DNA of 64,000 bases from Calditrichia bacterium (GTDB taxonomy: Bacteria; Calditrichota; Calditrichia; Calditrichales; J004): positions 434,001-498,000 of the forward strand of contig JACKAO010000001.1 of NCBI GenBank assembly GCA_020635035.1, in the 5' to 3' direction. Below are positions 8,634-18,054 of the stretch, one piece after another. The position numbers and the translations under genes were made by a program. Position 1 is the stretch's first letter. Each line of letters opens with the position of its first letter. Under the pieces are notes generated by a model that saw only the letters and a list, made by a program, of their open reading frames with translations, had not been told where the DNA came from and did no database searches.

Positions 8634-10472
8634 TTAAAGTGTTGCTCTTATTTCAAACCTTAAACTTTGCCGATCACTTTTTTTATCTTTTTGACTTATT
8701 TCTATTGTTCTAAAAAAATTAAGATTTTTCAAATGGTCAACATAGTTAATTAAGGTTATATCACTCATTAAATAATCACCAACAACATTTCCAGAGAAAC
8801 TAACAACATATTGCGAATCTGCATTATCAGATCTGACTTGATTTTGCATACCTCTTCTGCCTGTTAATGCGGCTCTTTGTGAAGACAATGAAAAATCAGA
8901 CAATACAATTTGTTCGGGAGTTTCATTACTCAAAAATTTAAGTACATTAATCAGCGGGCTGTTGTTTTTGATCAGTTTCAATAGCCTTGCTTCTTCAGAT
9001 TTTAAACTTTGTATTTCTTTTTCGTGTCTTTGGAATTCTGTTTCAATAGGATTCAGCTCTTCGTACTGCTTTGAAACAGATACTAGTTCATTTTGAACAG
9101 CTTCAGTAGTGTTATCAATTGAATTGTTTAAGTATATCAGACTTATTAGCGCGATGACCAAAACTATAGAAACAAGATAGTTAAGATTTTTATATAACTG
9201 TTTCCTGAGATATTCTTTAGGGATCAGATTGAACGTGTCTTTTGGATCGATTATCGTTCCGATTGTTGCAAAGTACTGTCCGAAATTAAGCGTGTTCTTT
9301 TCATCTTCTAACTTAGGTGATAAAACAAAAACAGGTTGTGAAATGTTATTTTTCAGAAAGGATAATAAGCTTTCTTTTTGTATACCATAGCCGGTTAAAA
9401 ATACTCTGTTCACTTTTTTATTTTTGTTCAAACCATTAAAGTATTCTATCGAGTTTTCAAGTTCGTTTTTAAAAAGCTGTAAAACAGGGTTTTGTTGGGC
9501 TTGCAACAACTTCAAACGCGATTGGAGTGATTTGCGAATTAATTCAGGCCTTAATGCCCCATTTTTACCAATTCCATCTTCTTCTTTTATAGAGATATCA
9601 TCGGGACCTAAAATTTTACCTTTTTTATCATGAACAGCTACTTCAAGATTGGCAGCGCCACTGGCAAGATTTCGTGCATATTCCAAATTTGAGTTAGCGA
9701 TAAAATTTATATGAGTCATATCGTAAGAGATATCAACAAGAATATCTGAATCAGAATCTGAAATCATTTTCTTAAAACTGTGAAAACTGGCTACAGACCT
9801 TGGAACTAAAGTATCTGGTGTAAGCCCGGAACTCTCCAGCATTCCTATCAGCTTCTTGATTAAATCAGATGGAACAACAACAACGACAACCCTTAAATAC
9901 TTTACGTTATTATCCTGAAACTCATCAATAATTTTATAACGCCATTCACTCTTTTCAGAAAATCCCGGTAGATCTGTTTGTAGTTTATAATAGACCGCAT
10001 TATAGAGCTCTGAAGCCTTTCTTAATTTTGGCAGAACGAATTGTCTTACAGTGATATCCGGACTAAAAAAACAAACATGGACCTTGAAACCTGCTTTATA
10101 ATAATTGGCTTTAATATTGTCCAGTGTTAATTTGATGCTTTTAAATCTGTCTTTTTCCCCAATAGGAGCAACCTGAACTCCCCATTTTTTTACCTGGATA
10201 TTTCCTGACGATGATTTACCGGTAATAAATCTGATTTTATCGGTATCAATATCAATTGCTAAAAAGTTATGTGCAGATAAGAATTGCAGAGTTGAAAGGT
10301 TTTGAAAGAACTCAACGTTTGAGTTCTCATATTTATACAAAGATTTGTTATTGTCTGAATCAAACTTCGTATAATTCGATTCATTAGAGAAATTACTCTC
10401 TTTTTTTTCATTTGAAGAGTTAAGACTATCTACATATTCGGAATTTGTATTCTCTATTTCAGCATTTTTCAT
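8634..10472 (-). CDS. PilM-PilN fusion protein (GspL-like topology)
   Basis: About 612 residues if the ATG at 10472 is used; a TTG at 10511 would add 13 residues, and neither has a strong ribosome site. The first 70 residues are polar and low complexity. An actin-like PilM domain follows (NFLAIDIDTDKIRFITG, later VRQFVLPKLR and DILVDISYDMTHINFI, ending with RVFLTGYGIQ). A transmembrane helix (LVSIVLVIALISLIYL) then leads to a coiled coil and a PilN-type periplasmic domain. PilM and PilN are normally separate proteins in type IV pili, whereas GspL of type II secretion has this single-chain layout. It begins the pilMN-O-P-Q-T block after a gap behind the pilin genes. Confidence 0.8.
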   Translation of the reverse strand: MKNAEIENTNSEYVDSLNSSNEKKESNFSNESNYTKFDSDNNKSLYKYENSNVEFFQNLSTLQFLSAHNFLAIDIDTDKIRFITGKSSSGNIQVKKWGVQVAPIGEKDRFKSIKLTLDNIKANYYKAGFKVHVCFFSPDITVRQFVLPKLRKASELYNAVYYKLQTDLPGFSEKSEWRYKIIDEFQDNNVKYLRVVVVVVPSDLIKKLIGMLESSGLTPDTLVPRSVASFHSFKKMISDSDSDILVDISYDMTHINFIANSNLEYARNLASGAANLEVAVHDKKGKILGPDDISIKEEDGIGKNGALRPELIRKSLQSRLKLLQAQQNPVLQLFKNELENSIEYFNGLNKNKKVNRVFLTGYGIQKESLLSFLKNNISQPVFVLSPKLEDEKNTLNFGQYFATIGTIIDPKDTFNLIPKEYLRKQLYKNLNYLVSIVLVIALISLIYLNNSIDNTTEAVQNELVSVSKQYEELNPIETEFQRHEKEIQSLKSEEARLLKLIKNNSPLINVLKFLSNETPEQIVLSDFSLSSQRAALTGRRGMQNQVRSDNADSQYVVSFSGNVVGDYLMSDITLINYVDHLKNLNFFRTIEISQKDKKSDRQSLRFEIRATL

Positions 10473-10796
10473 TTCTTGATTTATCCATAAAATTGGAAAC
10501 TCCGGCGACAAGAATAATTAACAATTATGTTAACGGAGAACTTTTAAAAATCTTTAAAAAAATGTCTATAAATTAAAATAAAACTTCAATCGTATTAAAA
10601 TGCATTGCCTACTCAAAACACAATATTAATGCTTACATTTAATAAAAGTATATTTCATCTGCGTAACCGATTAATTTAAACCGCTATAGGAGTGATTTAG
10701 AAAAGAATAAAATAAAAGAAATATTAGGTTTATAAAGAAGATGCCATGACGAATTCATGGCATCTGTAAAATGAATTTAAATATATATCTATTCGG
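10473..10796. other. Non-coding gap inside the pilus locus
   Basis: About 320 bases, very AT-rich, between the PilX-like gene and the PilM-PilN fusion. I see no plausible ORF. It contains one hairpin terminator at 10740-10764 and must hold the promoter for the pilMN-O-P-Q-T block if that block is transcribed on its own. I could not identify a promoter box with confidence. Confidence 0.6.
10740..10764 (-). terminator. Hairpin terminator after the pilin/PilX block
   Basis: A perfect 10-bp inverted repeat, GATGCCATGA at 10740-10749 and TCATGGCATC at 10755-10764, with a 5-nt loop. On the minus strand it lies about 33 nt after the PilX-like stop codon and is followed by TTCTTT, a weak U tract. 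It probably ends the pilB to PilX transcript, at least in part. Confidence 0.7.
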
Positions 10797-12449
10797 TTAG
10801 TTTTTACTAACCCATTTTGATTCCAAAATTACCCTTGCGTTCCCATTCACAGAATACTTTAAGAAATCTTTCAGAATTTGCTCATCGCGAACAACTTCTA
10901 ATCTTGTAATAAGTTCTTCATCATTAATTATTTCATTTCTCAAGCCATAAACACTACCATGTGATATTATACCACCTTTGAATGGAAGAATATTTTCTGC
11001 AACTACTTCTTCATCTCCTGGTGTAATAATAAAATCTGTGGGCTCTTTTGCCAATGATACTAAAATCACAACATCCTGAAAATCGGCAGCAGATGAAGTT
11101 AAATCATACGTATATAACTCAATTAAATAAATTGCCTGATTTTCATCAAGAGTAACTGTTTGAGTTTCAAAGTCTATATAGTTTTCAATAAATTCAGCAG
11201 CGGACGCCTGATTCCCAAAGCCTTCAATATTTGGCACGGGATCGCCATCACGTAAAGTCTTAATTATAGTAGTTGCATCAGAAGAATTCGCCGAATTAGC
11301 ATTCATATGAAGTTTATATTGACTTCCGGAAAACCATTTCCATTCCCATGAAGTTGCATTAACAGAGATTCTCGTTCCAGCTTCAAAAATATTCGGGAAA
11401 ACATATTGCTTTGGAAAATCTCCTTGATTTACATTTCCTTGATCTACCTTCGCCTTTAGATTACTTTCAAAAGCAGTAGGATTTGGGCCAAAAGGATAAA
11501 TACTTTCGCCACCAATGTTACAATTAACAGTTATAGGAGAATTATATTGCCAGAACAAAAAGTACATAGGCAGTGCTGCTCCAATAACATCTATTCTAGC
11601 AGCATAAGGTTCTCCGGGAATTACTTCACCATCTCTAATAATAAACTCAACGGGGTCATCATCAAGGTTACGGGGTTCAATCCATATTTTTTTATTTGAT
11701 TGCCCTGAATAAACAACCATCTTTACATCTTCTGAATTACGCCAGGTGGATTGAAACCCGATATCATCCATAGCTACAAAAAATACATCTCCTGTCCAAA
11801 CCCCCTTAGCAAATTTAAGCTTGCCTTCTGTAAAAACAACAGTTCCATCCGGCGGATTAAAATTTTCATCGACGACTAAATCATTTTCAAAATAATAAGA
11901 ATTTCCATCTTCTTGTGTTTGTTTGGCCAGATTGCGCAGTACATCATTATCAAAAACCGGTGCTGAAGCAGCATTTTCATAGATAAGGCCAGGATTATAA
12001 ACTCCCGCTATTGAATCCTTGGTAACAACATTTACAACCGGCTTTTTGGAAAAAACAGCATAATCAGGGACATAGTTAGAATCTGCTTTTGAAATAATTG
12101 TTTGCACGGTTTTAGATGTGTTATTTCCTTTTCCTGTAGAAGTGATAATAATTTGATCGTTCCCTACTTTTTGAAGTGAAACATCAAGAGTAAGTCCTGA
12201 ACCTCCATCCATATCATTTACAGTCCATTCATCTACATTATCTGCTGTCAGATACTCTTTTAGACCATATTCCATCCCCGATTGGGCTGCATAAAACGCT
12301 CGCTGCTCATCGGCGTCAAGAGAAGCAACTTTACTGGATGAAGAAACAATGTTAGCCAGAATAAATCCCAGCGTGGCTAACATGACTACAGATCCGATCA
12401 GGATCATCATCATATTGCCTTTTTCTGACTTTAGATTAAAACCTTCCAT
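10797..12449 (-). CDS. PilX-like large minor pilin/pilus assembly protein
   Basis: The 550-residue protein starts with a short leader ending in EKG, then a hydrophobic helix (MMMILIGSVVMLATLGFILA). The segment DADEQRAFYAAQSGMEYGL follows and is typical of the PilX/GspK N-terminal region. The rest is a long, mostly beta-rich extracytoplasmic domain without a motif I recognise. PilX and GspK type proteins cap or prime the pilus tip complex. The gene sits right after two minor prepilins, the usual place. AAGGAG precedes the ATG by 7 nt. It is much longer than Neisseria PilX (about 160 residues), so the large distal domain may be a tip adhesin or substrate-binding module; that is inference. Confidence 0.7.
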   Translation of the reverse strand: MEGFNLKSEKGNMMMILIGSVVMLATLGFILANIVSSSSKVASLDADEQRAFYAAQSGMEYGLKEYLTADNVDEWTVNDMDGGSGLTLDVSLQKVGNDQIIITSTGKGNNTSKTVQTIISKADSNYVPDYAVFSKKPVVNVVTKDSIAGVYNPGLIYENAASAPVFDNDVLRNLAKQTQEDGNSYYFENDLVVDENFNPPDGTVVFTEGKLKFAKGVWTGDVFFVAMDDIGFQSTWRNSEDVKMVVYSGQSNKKIWIEPRNLDDDPVEFIIRDGEVIPGEPYAARIDVIGAALPMYFLFWQYNSPITVNCNIGGESIYPFGPNPTAFESNLKAKVDQGNVNQGDFPKQYVFPNIFEAGTRISVNATSWEWKWFSGSQYKLHMNANSANSSDATTIIKTLRDGDPVPNIEGFGNQASAAEFIENYIDFETQTVTLDENQAIYLIELYTYDLTSSAADFQDVVILVSLAKEPTDFIITPGDEEVVAENILPFKGGIISHGSVYGLRNEIINDEELITRLEVVRDEQILKDFLKYSVNGNARVILESKWVSKN

Positions 12450-12493
12450 GATTTTACTCCTTGGAGAGTGAATATTATTTTATTTAGTTGTTT

Positions 12494-12979
12494 TTAATTT
12501 CTCGCAAAAATCATCTCTTCAACAAGTACTGATTCATTGTTTCTTGTAACGGAAAGCCTTACCTGAAAAAAACGTACAGAATCTGTACTGCTTGTTGCAT
12601 CTTTATCCGAATTTAAGAAAGTAAATGGATTTTCATTAAGGTCATCAAGAATGCTTGTTCCATTTCTGAGCAGAGAACCACCTGATACTTCATATTTTAC
12701 TAAATTACCTGAGTCGTTATTAAACTGCAGATCACCGGATTCCATTTTGACAATATTTTCAAAATCCAAATTTCTGATATCAGTACGCAATATTCGCATA
12801 GTATTACGGGCGTCAAATATAGCATCTGTTTGATTAAAAACCCGGTTAAAAGTCATACTTTGGTTAGCCATGATTGTAAATACAATAGTGCCTATAATTC
12901 CCATCAGAATTATAGAAACTACTAATTCCATTAATGTAAACCCGCTATGCCTGTTTACAAACGCTCTTAATAAGTTCAT
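12494..12979 (-). CDS. Type IV minor prepilin (PilW/GspJ-like)
   Basis: This 161-residue prepilin has leader MNLLRAFVNRHSG and then FTLMELVVSIILMGIIG. The cleavage site is therefore G-F with Glu at mature position 5, as PilD needs. The region after the helix (DARNTMRILRTDIRNLDFENI) is typical of the PilW/GspJ group. It overlaps the preceding minor prepilin gene by 4 bp (ATGA), which indicates translational coupling. It probably helps form the initiating tip complex of the pilus with the neighbouring GspI-like and PilX-like proteins. Confidence 0.85.
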   Translation of the reverse strand: MNLLRAFVNRHSGFTLMELVVSIILMGIIGTIVFTIMANQSMTFNRVFNQTDAIFDARNTMRILRTDIRNLDFENIVKMESGDLQFNNDSGNLVKYEVSGGSLLRNGTSILDDLNENPFTFLNSDKDATSSTDSVRFFQVRLSVTRNNESVLVEEMIFARN

Positions 12980-13374
12980 TTCGAGTATTTTGTTAAAAAA
13001 AACCGCAAGGTATATCCTTGCGGTAATTTTGAATGAGATACATTTACATTTATTTCGTAAGCTTCATATCCTGAATTTCCCCAGGAATTGTGGTAAGTAA
13101 TAGTAGTATTTCTGGTAAAACCATTACTGTTTTCTGTTTCACTATAGTTATTTATGTCTTTATACCAATCCCAGCTTTCTTCTTTAAACGCCTGGATTTC
13201 TTCCATCCTGCTGTTTGCCAAATTAATAACCTGACTTGTCAAACGACTATTAAAACTTTGTATTGAAAGGTTTCCCATTAACACAAAAAGAGAAGGCAGA
13301 ATTATTCCTATAATTGTAATTACTACAACTAATTCTATAAGCGTAAATCCCTGCTCTTCTCTTTTATATTTCAT
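12976..13374 (-). CDS. Type IV minor prepilin (PilV/GspI-like)
   Basis: A prepilin of 132 residues when started at ATG 13374, giving the leader MKYKREEQG before FTLIELVVVITIIGIILP; a TTG at 13383 would lengthen the leader by three residues. The mature protein has Glu at position 5. After the helix comes VINLANSRMEEIQAFK, a pattern seen in PilV/GspI-type minor pilins. It lies 17 nt downstream of the likely major pilin and overlaps the next prepilin. The short leader and the position support the ATG. Confidence 0.85.
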   Translation of the reverse strand: MKYKREEQGFTLIELVVVITIIGIILPSLFVLMGNLSIQSFNSRLTSQVINLANSRMEEIQAFKEESWDWYKDINNYSETENSNGFTRNTTITYHNSWGNSGYEAYEINVNVSHSKLPQGYTLRFFLTKYSK

Positions 13375-13391
13375 AAAAGCCAATAATTTAA

Positions 13392-13727
13392 TTATTTAGG
13401 TACAACTTTAACAGTGTTGTTTGTATTATCATAAGTTATTGTAAAATTTGCAATTGTTGGTGGAGTACCACTAAAATAATTTGCTGGTGTTGTTGTTACT
13501 TTAGTTCCAGATGCTGTAATTGTTGTCGCTGTACCAGCTAATAGGTCTTGTGAGTATTGCATAATTATAGCCGCCTCAATTGCTTTTGCATTTGCTTCAT
13601 TTGCTGCATCCTGTGCGTCACCAGTTAATTGGAAATATTTGGGAACAGCTATCGCAGCCAAAATTCCAATAATAACTATTACAACAATCAGCTCCATTAA
13701 TGTAAAACCACTCTGATTACTACGCAT
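13392..13727 (-). CDS. Type IV major pilin/pseudopilin (PilA/GspG-like)
   Basis: This 111-residue prepilin has leader MRSNQSG and then FTLMELIVVIVIIGILAAIA, followed by VPKYFQLTGDAQDAAN. The N-terminal helix is canonical for PilA/GspG, with a Gly-Phe cleavage site and Glu5. The mature domain is small, Thr-rich and without cysteines, so there is no disulfide-bonded D-region. A strong ribosome site (AAAGGAG, 7 nt before ATG) and first place among the prepilins suggest it is the major subunit. Sequence alone does not decide between pilus fibre and pseudopilus. Confidence 0.9.
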   Translation of the reverse strand: MRSNQSGFTLMELIVVIVIIGILAAIAVPKYFQLTGDAQDAANEANAKAIEAAIIMQYSQDLLAGTATTITASGTKVTTTPANYFSGTPPTIANFTITYDNTNNTVKVVPK

Positions 13728-13806
13728 TACGTTTCTCCTTTATTTAAATTAAACAATTAGTTTTGTTTTTACTATGTATCTAAATCACACTTTCGACATT
13801 TTTTTT

Positions 13807-15009
13807 CTAAAACGCACTCATCATATCCCACATTGGTAAGAAAATGGCCAATGCCAAAAAAATCATCATTATTCCCAGTAACACAGTAACGATGGGTTCT
13901 ATCATTCCTGTAAGGTTATCTACTGTTTCGTTTACATCCTGGTAATAATAAGTTGAAACATTACCCAACATTTCATCAAGAGAACCTGATTTTTCTCCGA
14001 TTGATATCATGATAACTAATAGTTTTGAAAAGTATGGGCTTTGTTTTAATGAAGATGCAATATCGCCTCCTTTCATAATTTTTTGTCTCACCTTCTCTAC
14101 TTCTTGTTGATAAACCACATTATCTAAGGCATCCCTTGTTATTTCAAAAGATTTGGTAATCGGTATACCGGTACGATTCATTGTATGAAATAATTTGGCA
14201 AACCGGGAGATATTAACTTTCTGCACAAGTTGCCCCATAATTGGCAATTTTAGTTTCCAGGAGTCAACACTAAATCGACCCTTTGGAGTCCTGGCCCAGG
14301 AAACAAGCGCAATTATTGCTCCAATGATAGCTATTAAAATAAACAGCCCATAATTTGTAATCAGATAATAAAAACCCATCAATACTCTGGTTGGAAGCGG
14401 TAAAGCTTTTCCACTCATTTCAAAAATGGGTATAAAATTAGGGATTACGAAAGTAGTAAATACAACAAATGCAACCAGCAAACCACTTATTACAATAATA
14501 GGATAGCGAAGAGCCTTTTTAACCTGTTTCTTAACTTTATCATCTTCTTCCATAAAAGCGGCTAGCTGTTCAAGCGTTTCTTCAATAGTTCCGCTTATCT
14601 CACCCACTCTTATAGAATTTACATAAATCGGTGGAAATGCTTTTGGAAACTGTGCTAATGCATCTGACAACTTACTGCCTTCTTCAATGTCACGCGCAAC
14701 GGCTGTAATCATATTTTCAAATGTTTCCGTCTGTGCCTGTTCTTTGATTACATTAAGACAGGTAACGATAGGTATTCCGGCACGGATTAAGGTACGGAGC
14801 TGCTTGGTAAAAAGCAGGATAGCCTTGATGTCTACCTTTGATGATTTTCCTTTTCCTGTTAATTGTCTCTCTTTTTCAACCGTAATGGATACAGGTGTCA
14901 TTTTCAGTTTTTGCAACTGCTGTATTACAACCTTTTGATCTGCTGCAAGAATAACACTTTCTACTACTTTCCCTTCCGGATTTATCGCTTTATATCTGAA
15001 ATTTGGCAT
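13807..15009 (-). CDS. pilC: PilC/GspF inner-membrane platform protein
   Basis: This 400-residue protein has the duplicated GspF domain, at about residues 70-195 and 272-392. Both halves show the family signature, including FTKQLRTLIRAGIPIVTCL and FAKLFHTMNRTGIPITKSFE, and ISGTIEETLEQLA matched later by SGSLDEMLGNVS. Three membrane helices are visible, and the second repeat ends with EPIVTVLLGIMMIFLALAIFLPMWD. PilC is the polytopic core to which PilB and PilT pass their motion. It lies between pilD and the major pilin. Length and motifs are normal. Confidence 0.95.
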   Translation of the reverse strand: MPNFRYKAINPEGKVVESVILAADQKVVIQQLQKLKMTPVSITVEKERQLTGKGKSSKVDIKAILLFTKQLRTLIRAGIPIVTCLNVIKEQAQTETFENMITAVARDIEEGSKLSDALAQFPKAFPPIYVNSIRVGEISGTIEETLEQLAAFMEEDDKVKKQVKKALRYPIIVISGLLVAFVVFTTFVIPNFIPIFEMSGKALPLPTRVLMGFYYLITNYGLFILIAIIGAIIALVSWARTPKGRFSVDSWKLKLPIMGQLVQKVNISRFAKLFHTMNRTGIPITKSFEITRDALDNVVYQQEVEKVRQKIMKGGDIASSLKQSPYFSKLLVIMISIGEKSGSLDEMLGNVSTYYYQDVNETVDNLTGMIEPIVTVLLGIMMIFLALAIFLPMWDMMSAF

Positions 15010-15013
15010 ACAA

Positions 15014-15778
15014 TTAACCTAATACGTAAGAAAAATAAACATTAATGATTAGCTTACCCCAAAATAAAAAAACGATAAGTCCGGCAGCTAAAAAGGGTCC
15101 CAGGGGTATTTTACCTTTTAGCTCGGCCTTTTTAAATATTCTTAGTACAACCATTGTCACTAAGGCTATTATAAAACCAAAATATATGGCAATAAGCACA
15201 TTTTGCATTCCTAAAAAGAACCCGGCTACAGCTGCAAGTTTGACATCACCCATACCTAATGCTTCTTTTTTGAATAGTATTTTACCCAGCAGAGAAAAAA
15301 GAAATAAGATTCCTCCACCGGCAAGCAAGCCATACAGCCCTGCTTCCCATGCCATGAACGGATAAAAAACATTAAAAATAAGTCCAAACACTAAAAGTGT
15401 GATGAGAACCTTATTGTAAATAAGCTCTGTTTTATAATCGATAAATGCTATCACAATGAGAAAATAAATAAAAACTGTATAAACAAAGAATACTGGCGTT
15501 AAACCAAAATAATAATAGGTCAGTACTGTAATCAGTCCACTAATTAATTCAACTATTGGATATTGCGCAGATATTCTACTGCCACAATTCCCGCATTTGC
15601 CCTTTAAAAATACGTAGCTAAAAATTGGTACATTTTGCCAGGCTCGAACCGGATTTTTACATGAAGGACAAAATGAACCAGGTTTAACTAAAGACAGATT
15701 TTCTGGTAGCCTGTAAATACAAACATTAAGAAAGCTTCCAAAAATGCTTCCTAAAAAAAACACAAACAAAAAGTCCAT
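15014..15778 (-). CDS. pilD: Prepilin peptidase (PilD/GspO)
   Basis: This aspartic prepilin peptidase and N-methyltransferase has about 254 residues. N-terminal motifs are FGSFLNVCIYRLP, then a zinc-binding pair of CxxC motifs (CPSCKNP and CGNCGSR). The two catalytic aspartates lie in AFIDYKTELIYN and in GMGDVKLAAVAGFFLG (the GxGD motif). The rest is hydrophobic with several membrane helices. It cleaves the leaders of the three prepilins encoded downstream. The ATG at 15778 shares its A with the TGA stop of pilB, so translation is coupled; a TTG one codon earlier is less likely. Confidence 0.95.
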   Translation of the reverse strand: MDFLFVFFLGSIFGSFLNVCIYRLPENLSLVKPGSFCPSCKNPVRAWQNVPIFSYVFLKGKCGNCGSRISAQYPIVELISGLITVLTYYYFGLTPVFFVYTVFIYFLIVIAFIDYKTELIYNKVLITLLVFGLIFNVFYPFMAWEAGLYGLLAGGGILFLFSLLGKILFKKEALGMGDVKLAAVAGFFLGMQNVLIAIYFGFIIALVTMVVLRIFKKAELKGKIPLGPFLAAGLIVFLFWGKLIINVYFSYVLG

Positions 15779-18054
15779 CAAACGAGTCTCAGCTCCATTT
15801 CATCATCTTTCTGTACAGATTTTTTATTGGTTACAATTTTTTTTCTTTCAAGCACTTTAGTTATCTGTTCTATCATGCGATTGGGCTCTATTGGTTTAAC
15901 AATAAACCCGTCTGCACCAAGTTCATAAACCTTTTGCTCACTCTTAGGCGTTTTGAGCGCAGAGAAAATCAGAACCGGTATATCTTCAAGATGCGGATTG
16001 GATTTTATATTTTGCAACAATTCATATCCATCCATATTAGGCATCATAATATCTAAAACCATCAGGTCCGGTTTTGATTTTTTAATCATCTTAAGTGCTT
16101 CTTCTCCGTCGCGAGCTTCAAGTGTTTCCCATTTAGTCATTTTCTGGATGATTTTAGTAACCATAAGACGTGTCTGATCTGAATCATCGGTTATTAAAAT
16201 TTTAGCAGGACCAGATGCTGTTGCACTTGGCTTTTTAGCTGATGCTTTGGATTTTGTGGTTTTGGGTTTTTCGGTTGGCGTACTTTCTTTTGGAATATTT
16301 AATTTTAAAGAATCATCTGCATCAGAGAGACTCGTTTCATCTGATTCAACTGGCTTTTCTTTCCGCATAACAGGATTTATTACACGAACAACTTCATCAT
16401 AGTCCGTGATTCCCATTGCCACCAGGCTCATCGCATCTTCAAATAAATTCTTAAAGCCATTTGTTTTAGCCGTTTTACGCATCAATTGAACAGATGCATC
16501 ATTGGCGATCATATCCTTCAGCATATTATTAAGAATTAGTATTTCATATACGCCAATTCGTCCTTTGTACCCCGCAAAACCGCATTTTGCACAGCCTTTA
16601 GGTTCATACAATGTGACACTTTTATTGTTTTTCTTTAAGATGTTAAGCAGCTTTTCATCAACATTTTCTTCATTAACAGGCGTTTTACAATCGCATAATT
16701 TTCTTACCAACCTTTGAGCTATAACTGCTTCCAGGGCTTCAGTAATTTTGAATTTATCAACACCCATGTCTTTGAGCCGTGTAACCGTAGTAAAAGTATC
16801 GTTTGTGTGAAGCGTACTTAAAACAAGATGGCCTGTTAAAGCTGCCTGAATACTTGTTTCGGCTGTTTCCCTATCTCTAATTTCACCGACGAGAATAACA
16901 TCCGGATCCTGTCGCAGGAACGAACGCAAAGCGCTCGCAAATGTAATGCCTGCCTTTTCATTTACCTGGACCTGATTGATACCTTCAAACATATATTCGA
17001 TGGGATCTTCAATAGTAAGAATATTGTTAGTGGTAGATCTGATGCGGTTAATTGCAGCATATAAGGTTGTGCTTTTTCCTGATCCCGTAGGACCTGTTAC
17101 CAGCACCATACCTTGTTTTAATTGAAAACACTGCTCGAGAATTTCACGGTTTTCACCCATTATCCCCATTTTATCAAAGGAGACACTGGCATTACGTTTA
17201 TCCAAAATACGGACAACAATTTTTTCACCAAAGCTGGTTGGCAGAATAGATACACGAAGATCAATATCAGCATCTTCAATAGTTACTTTTGCTTTTCCAT
17301 CCTGCGGCTTTCTCGACTCGGCTATATTCAGGTTACTTATAATTTTAATACGGCTGGCAAGTGCTGAGTGCAACGAACGTGGCACTTCTAACTCATTTCT
17401 TAAAACGCCATCAATACGGAAGCGAACCTGTACAACACTTTCTTTTGGTTCGATGTGGATATCACTGGCTTCTTTAGTGATAGAATCAGATATAATTTGA
17501 TCCACTAATTTTACAACAGGAGAATCACTGTCGAAATTTGTATCACCGGCAAATTTAACATTTGCCTTACGGCCAGTCTTGTTAACAAAGTTTGTTATAA
17601 TCTTCTCAGGTGAGTAGTACTCGTTAATTTTTTGCTTTATGGTGTTTATTGGAGCAAAAAACTTTTTAACATATTTCCGTGTTACATATTCTATTTCATT
17701 TTCTGCATCCAGATTAAACGGATCTGAAAAAGCCACAGCAATATGTGTTTTATCCATTTGCAGGCCAATTAAATTATACCGCCGACAAACTTCTTCAGGT
17801 ATTAAATCAATTACTTCTTTTTCAGAAACTATTTTATCCAGATCAACGGTTGGGATTTGTAAGGCAATTTTTACAAATTGACGGATTTCTTTTTCGTTTA
17901 AATAATCATTCCTGGTAAGAATGTTATAAAAATACCTTTCTTCAGCATTACGCATTACCAATTCCTGAAATAAAGACTCATCAATAATCTGGTAATATAC
18001 GAGTGCTTTTGAAAGCCAAGAATCTTCTGTAGAGTGTTTTACACTAACGTCCAT
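15778..18054 (-). CDS. pilB: PilB extension ATPase fused to a response-regulator receiver domain
   Basis: This is a 758-residue PilB/GspE ATPase with an extra C-terminal domain. The N-terminal MshEN-type region reaches about residue 150. The ATPase has Walker A GPTGSGKSTTLYAAINRI, Asp box TIEDPIEYMF, Walker B FLRQDPDVILVGEIRDRETAE and a tetracysteine zinc site (LCDC and CAKC). A Lys/Ser/Thr-rich linker follows at about 575-617. A complete CheY-like receiver then spans about 618-740: acidic pair ITDDSD, phosphoacceptor Asp668 in LVLDIMMPNMDG, Ser in IFSA and Lys in IVKP. Ordinary PilB ends before the linker, so pilus extension may be controlled directly by phosphorylation; that effect is inferred. 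It is the first gene of the pilus operon. Confidence 0.95.
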   Translation of the reverse strand: MDVSVKHSTEDSWLSKALVYYQIIDESLFQELVMRNAEERYFYNILTRNDYLNEKEIRQFVKIALQIPTVDLDKIVSEKEVIDLIPEEVCRRYNLIGLQMDKTHIAVAFSDPFNLDAENEIEYVTRKYVKKFFAPINTIKQKINEYYSPEKIITNFVNKTGRKANVKFAGDTNFDSDSPVVKLVDQIISDSITKEASDIHIEPKESVVQVRFRIDGVLRNELEVPRSLHSALASRIKIISNLNIAESRKPQDGKAKVTIEDADIDLRVSILPTSFGEKIVVRILDKRNASVSFDKMGIMGENREILEQCFQLKQGMVLVTGPTGSGKSTTLYAAINRIRSTTNNILTIEDPIEYMFEGINQVQVNEKAGITFASALRSFLRQDPDVILVGEIRDRETAETSIQAALTGHLVLSTLHTNDTFTTVTRLKDMGVDKFKITEALEAVIAQRLVRKLCDCKTPVNEENVDEKLLNILKKNNKSVTLYEPKGCAKCGFAGYKGRIGVYEILILNNMLKDMIANDASVQLMRKTAKTNGFKNLFEDAMSLVAMGITDYDEVVRVINPVMRKEKPVESDETSLSDADDSLKLNIPKESTPTEKPKTTKSKASAKKPSATASGPAKILITDDSDQTRLMVTKIIQKMTKWETLEARDGEEALKMIKKSKPDLMVLDIMMPNMDGYELLQNIKSNPHLEDIPVLIFSALKTPKSEQKVYELGADGFIVKPIEPNRMIEQITKVLERKKIVTNKKSVQKDDEMELRLV

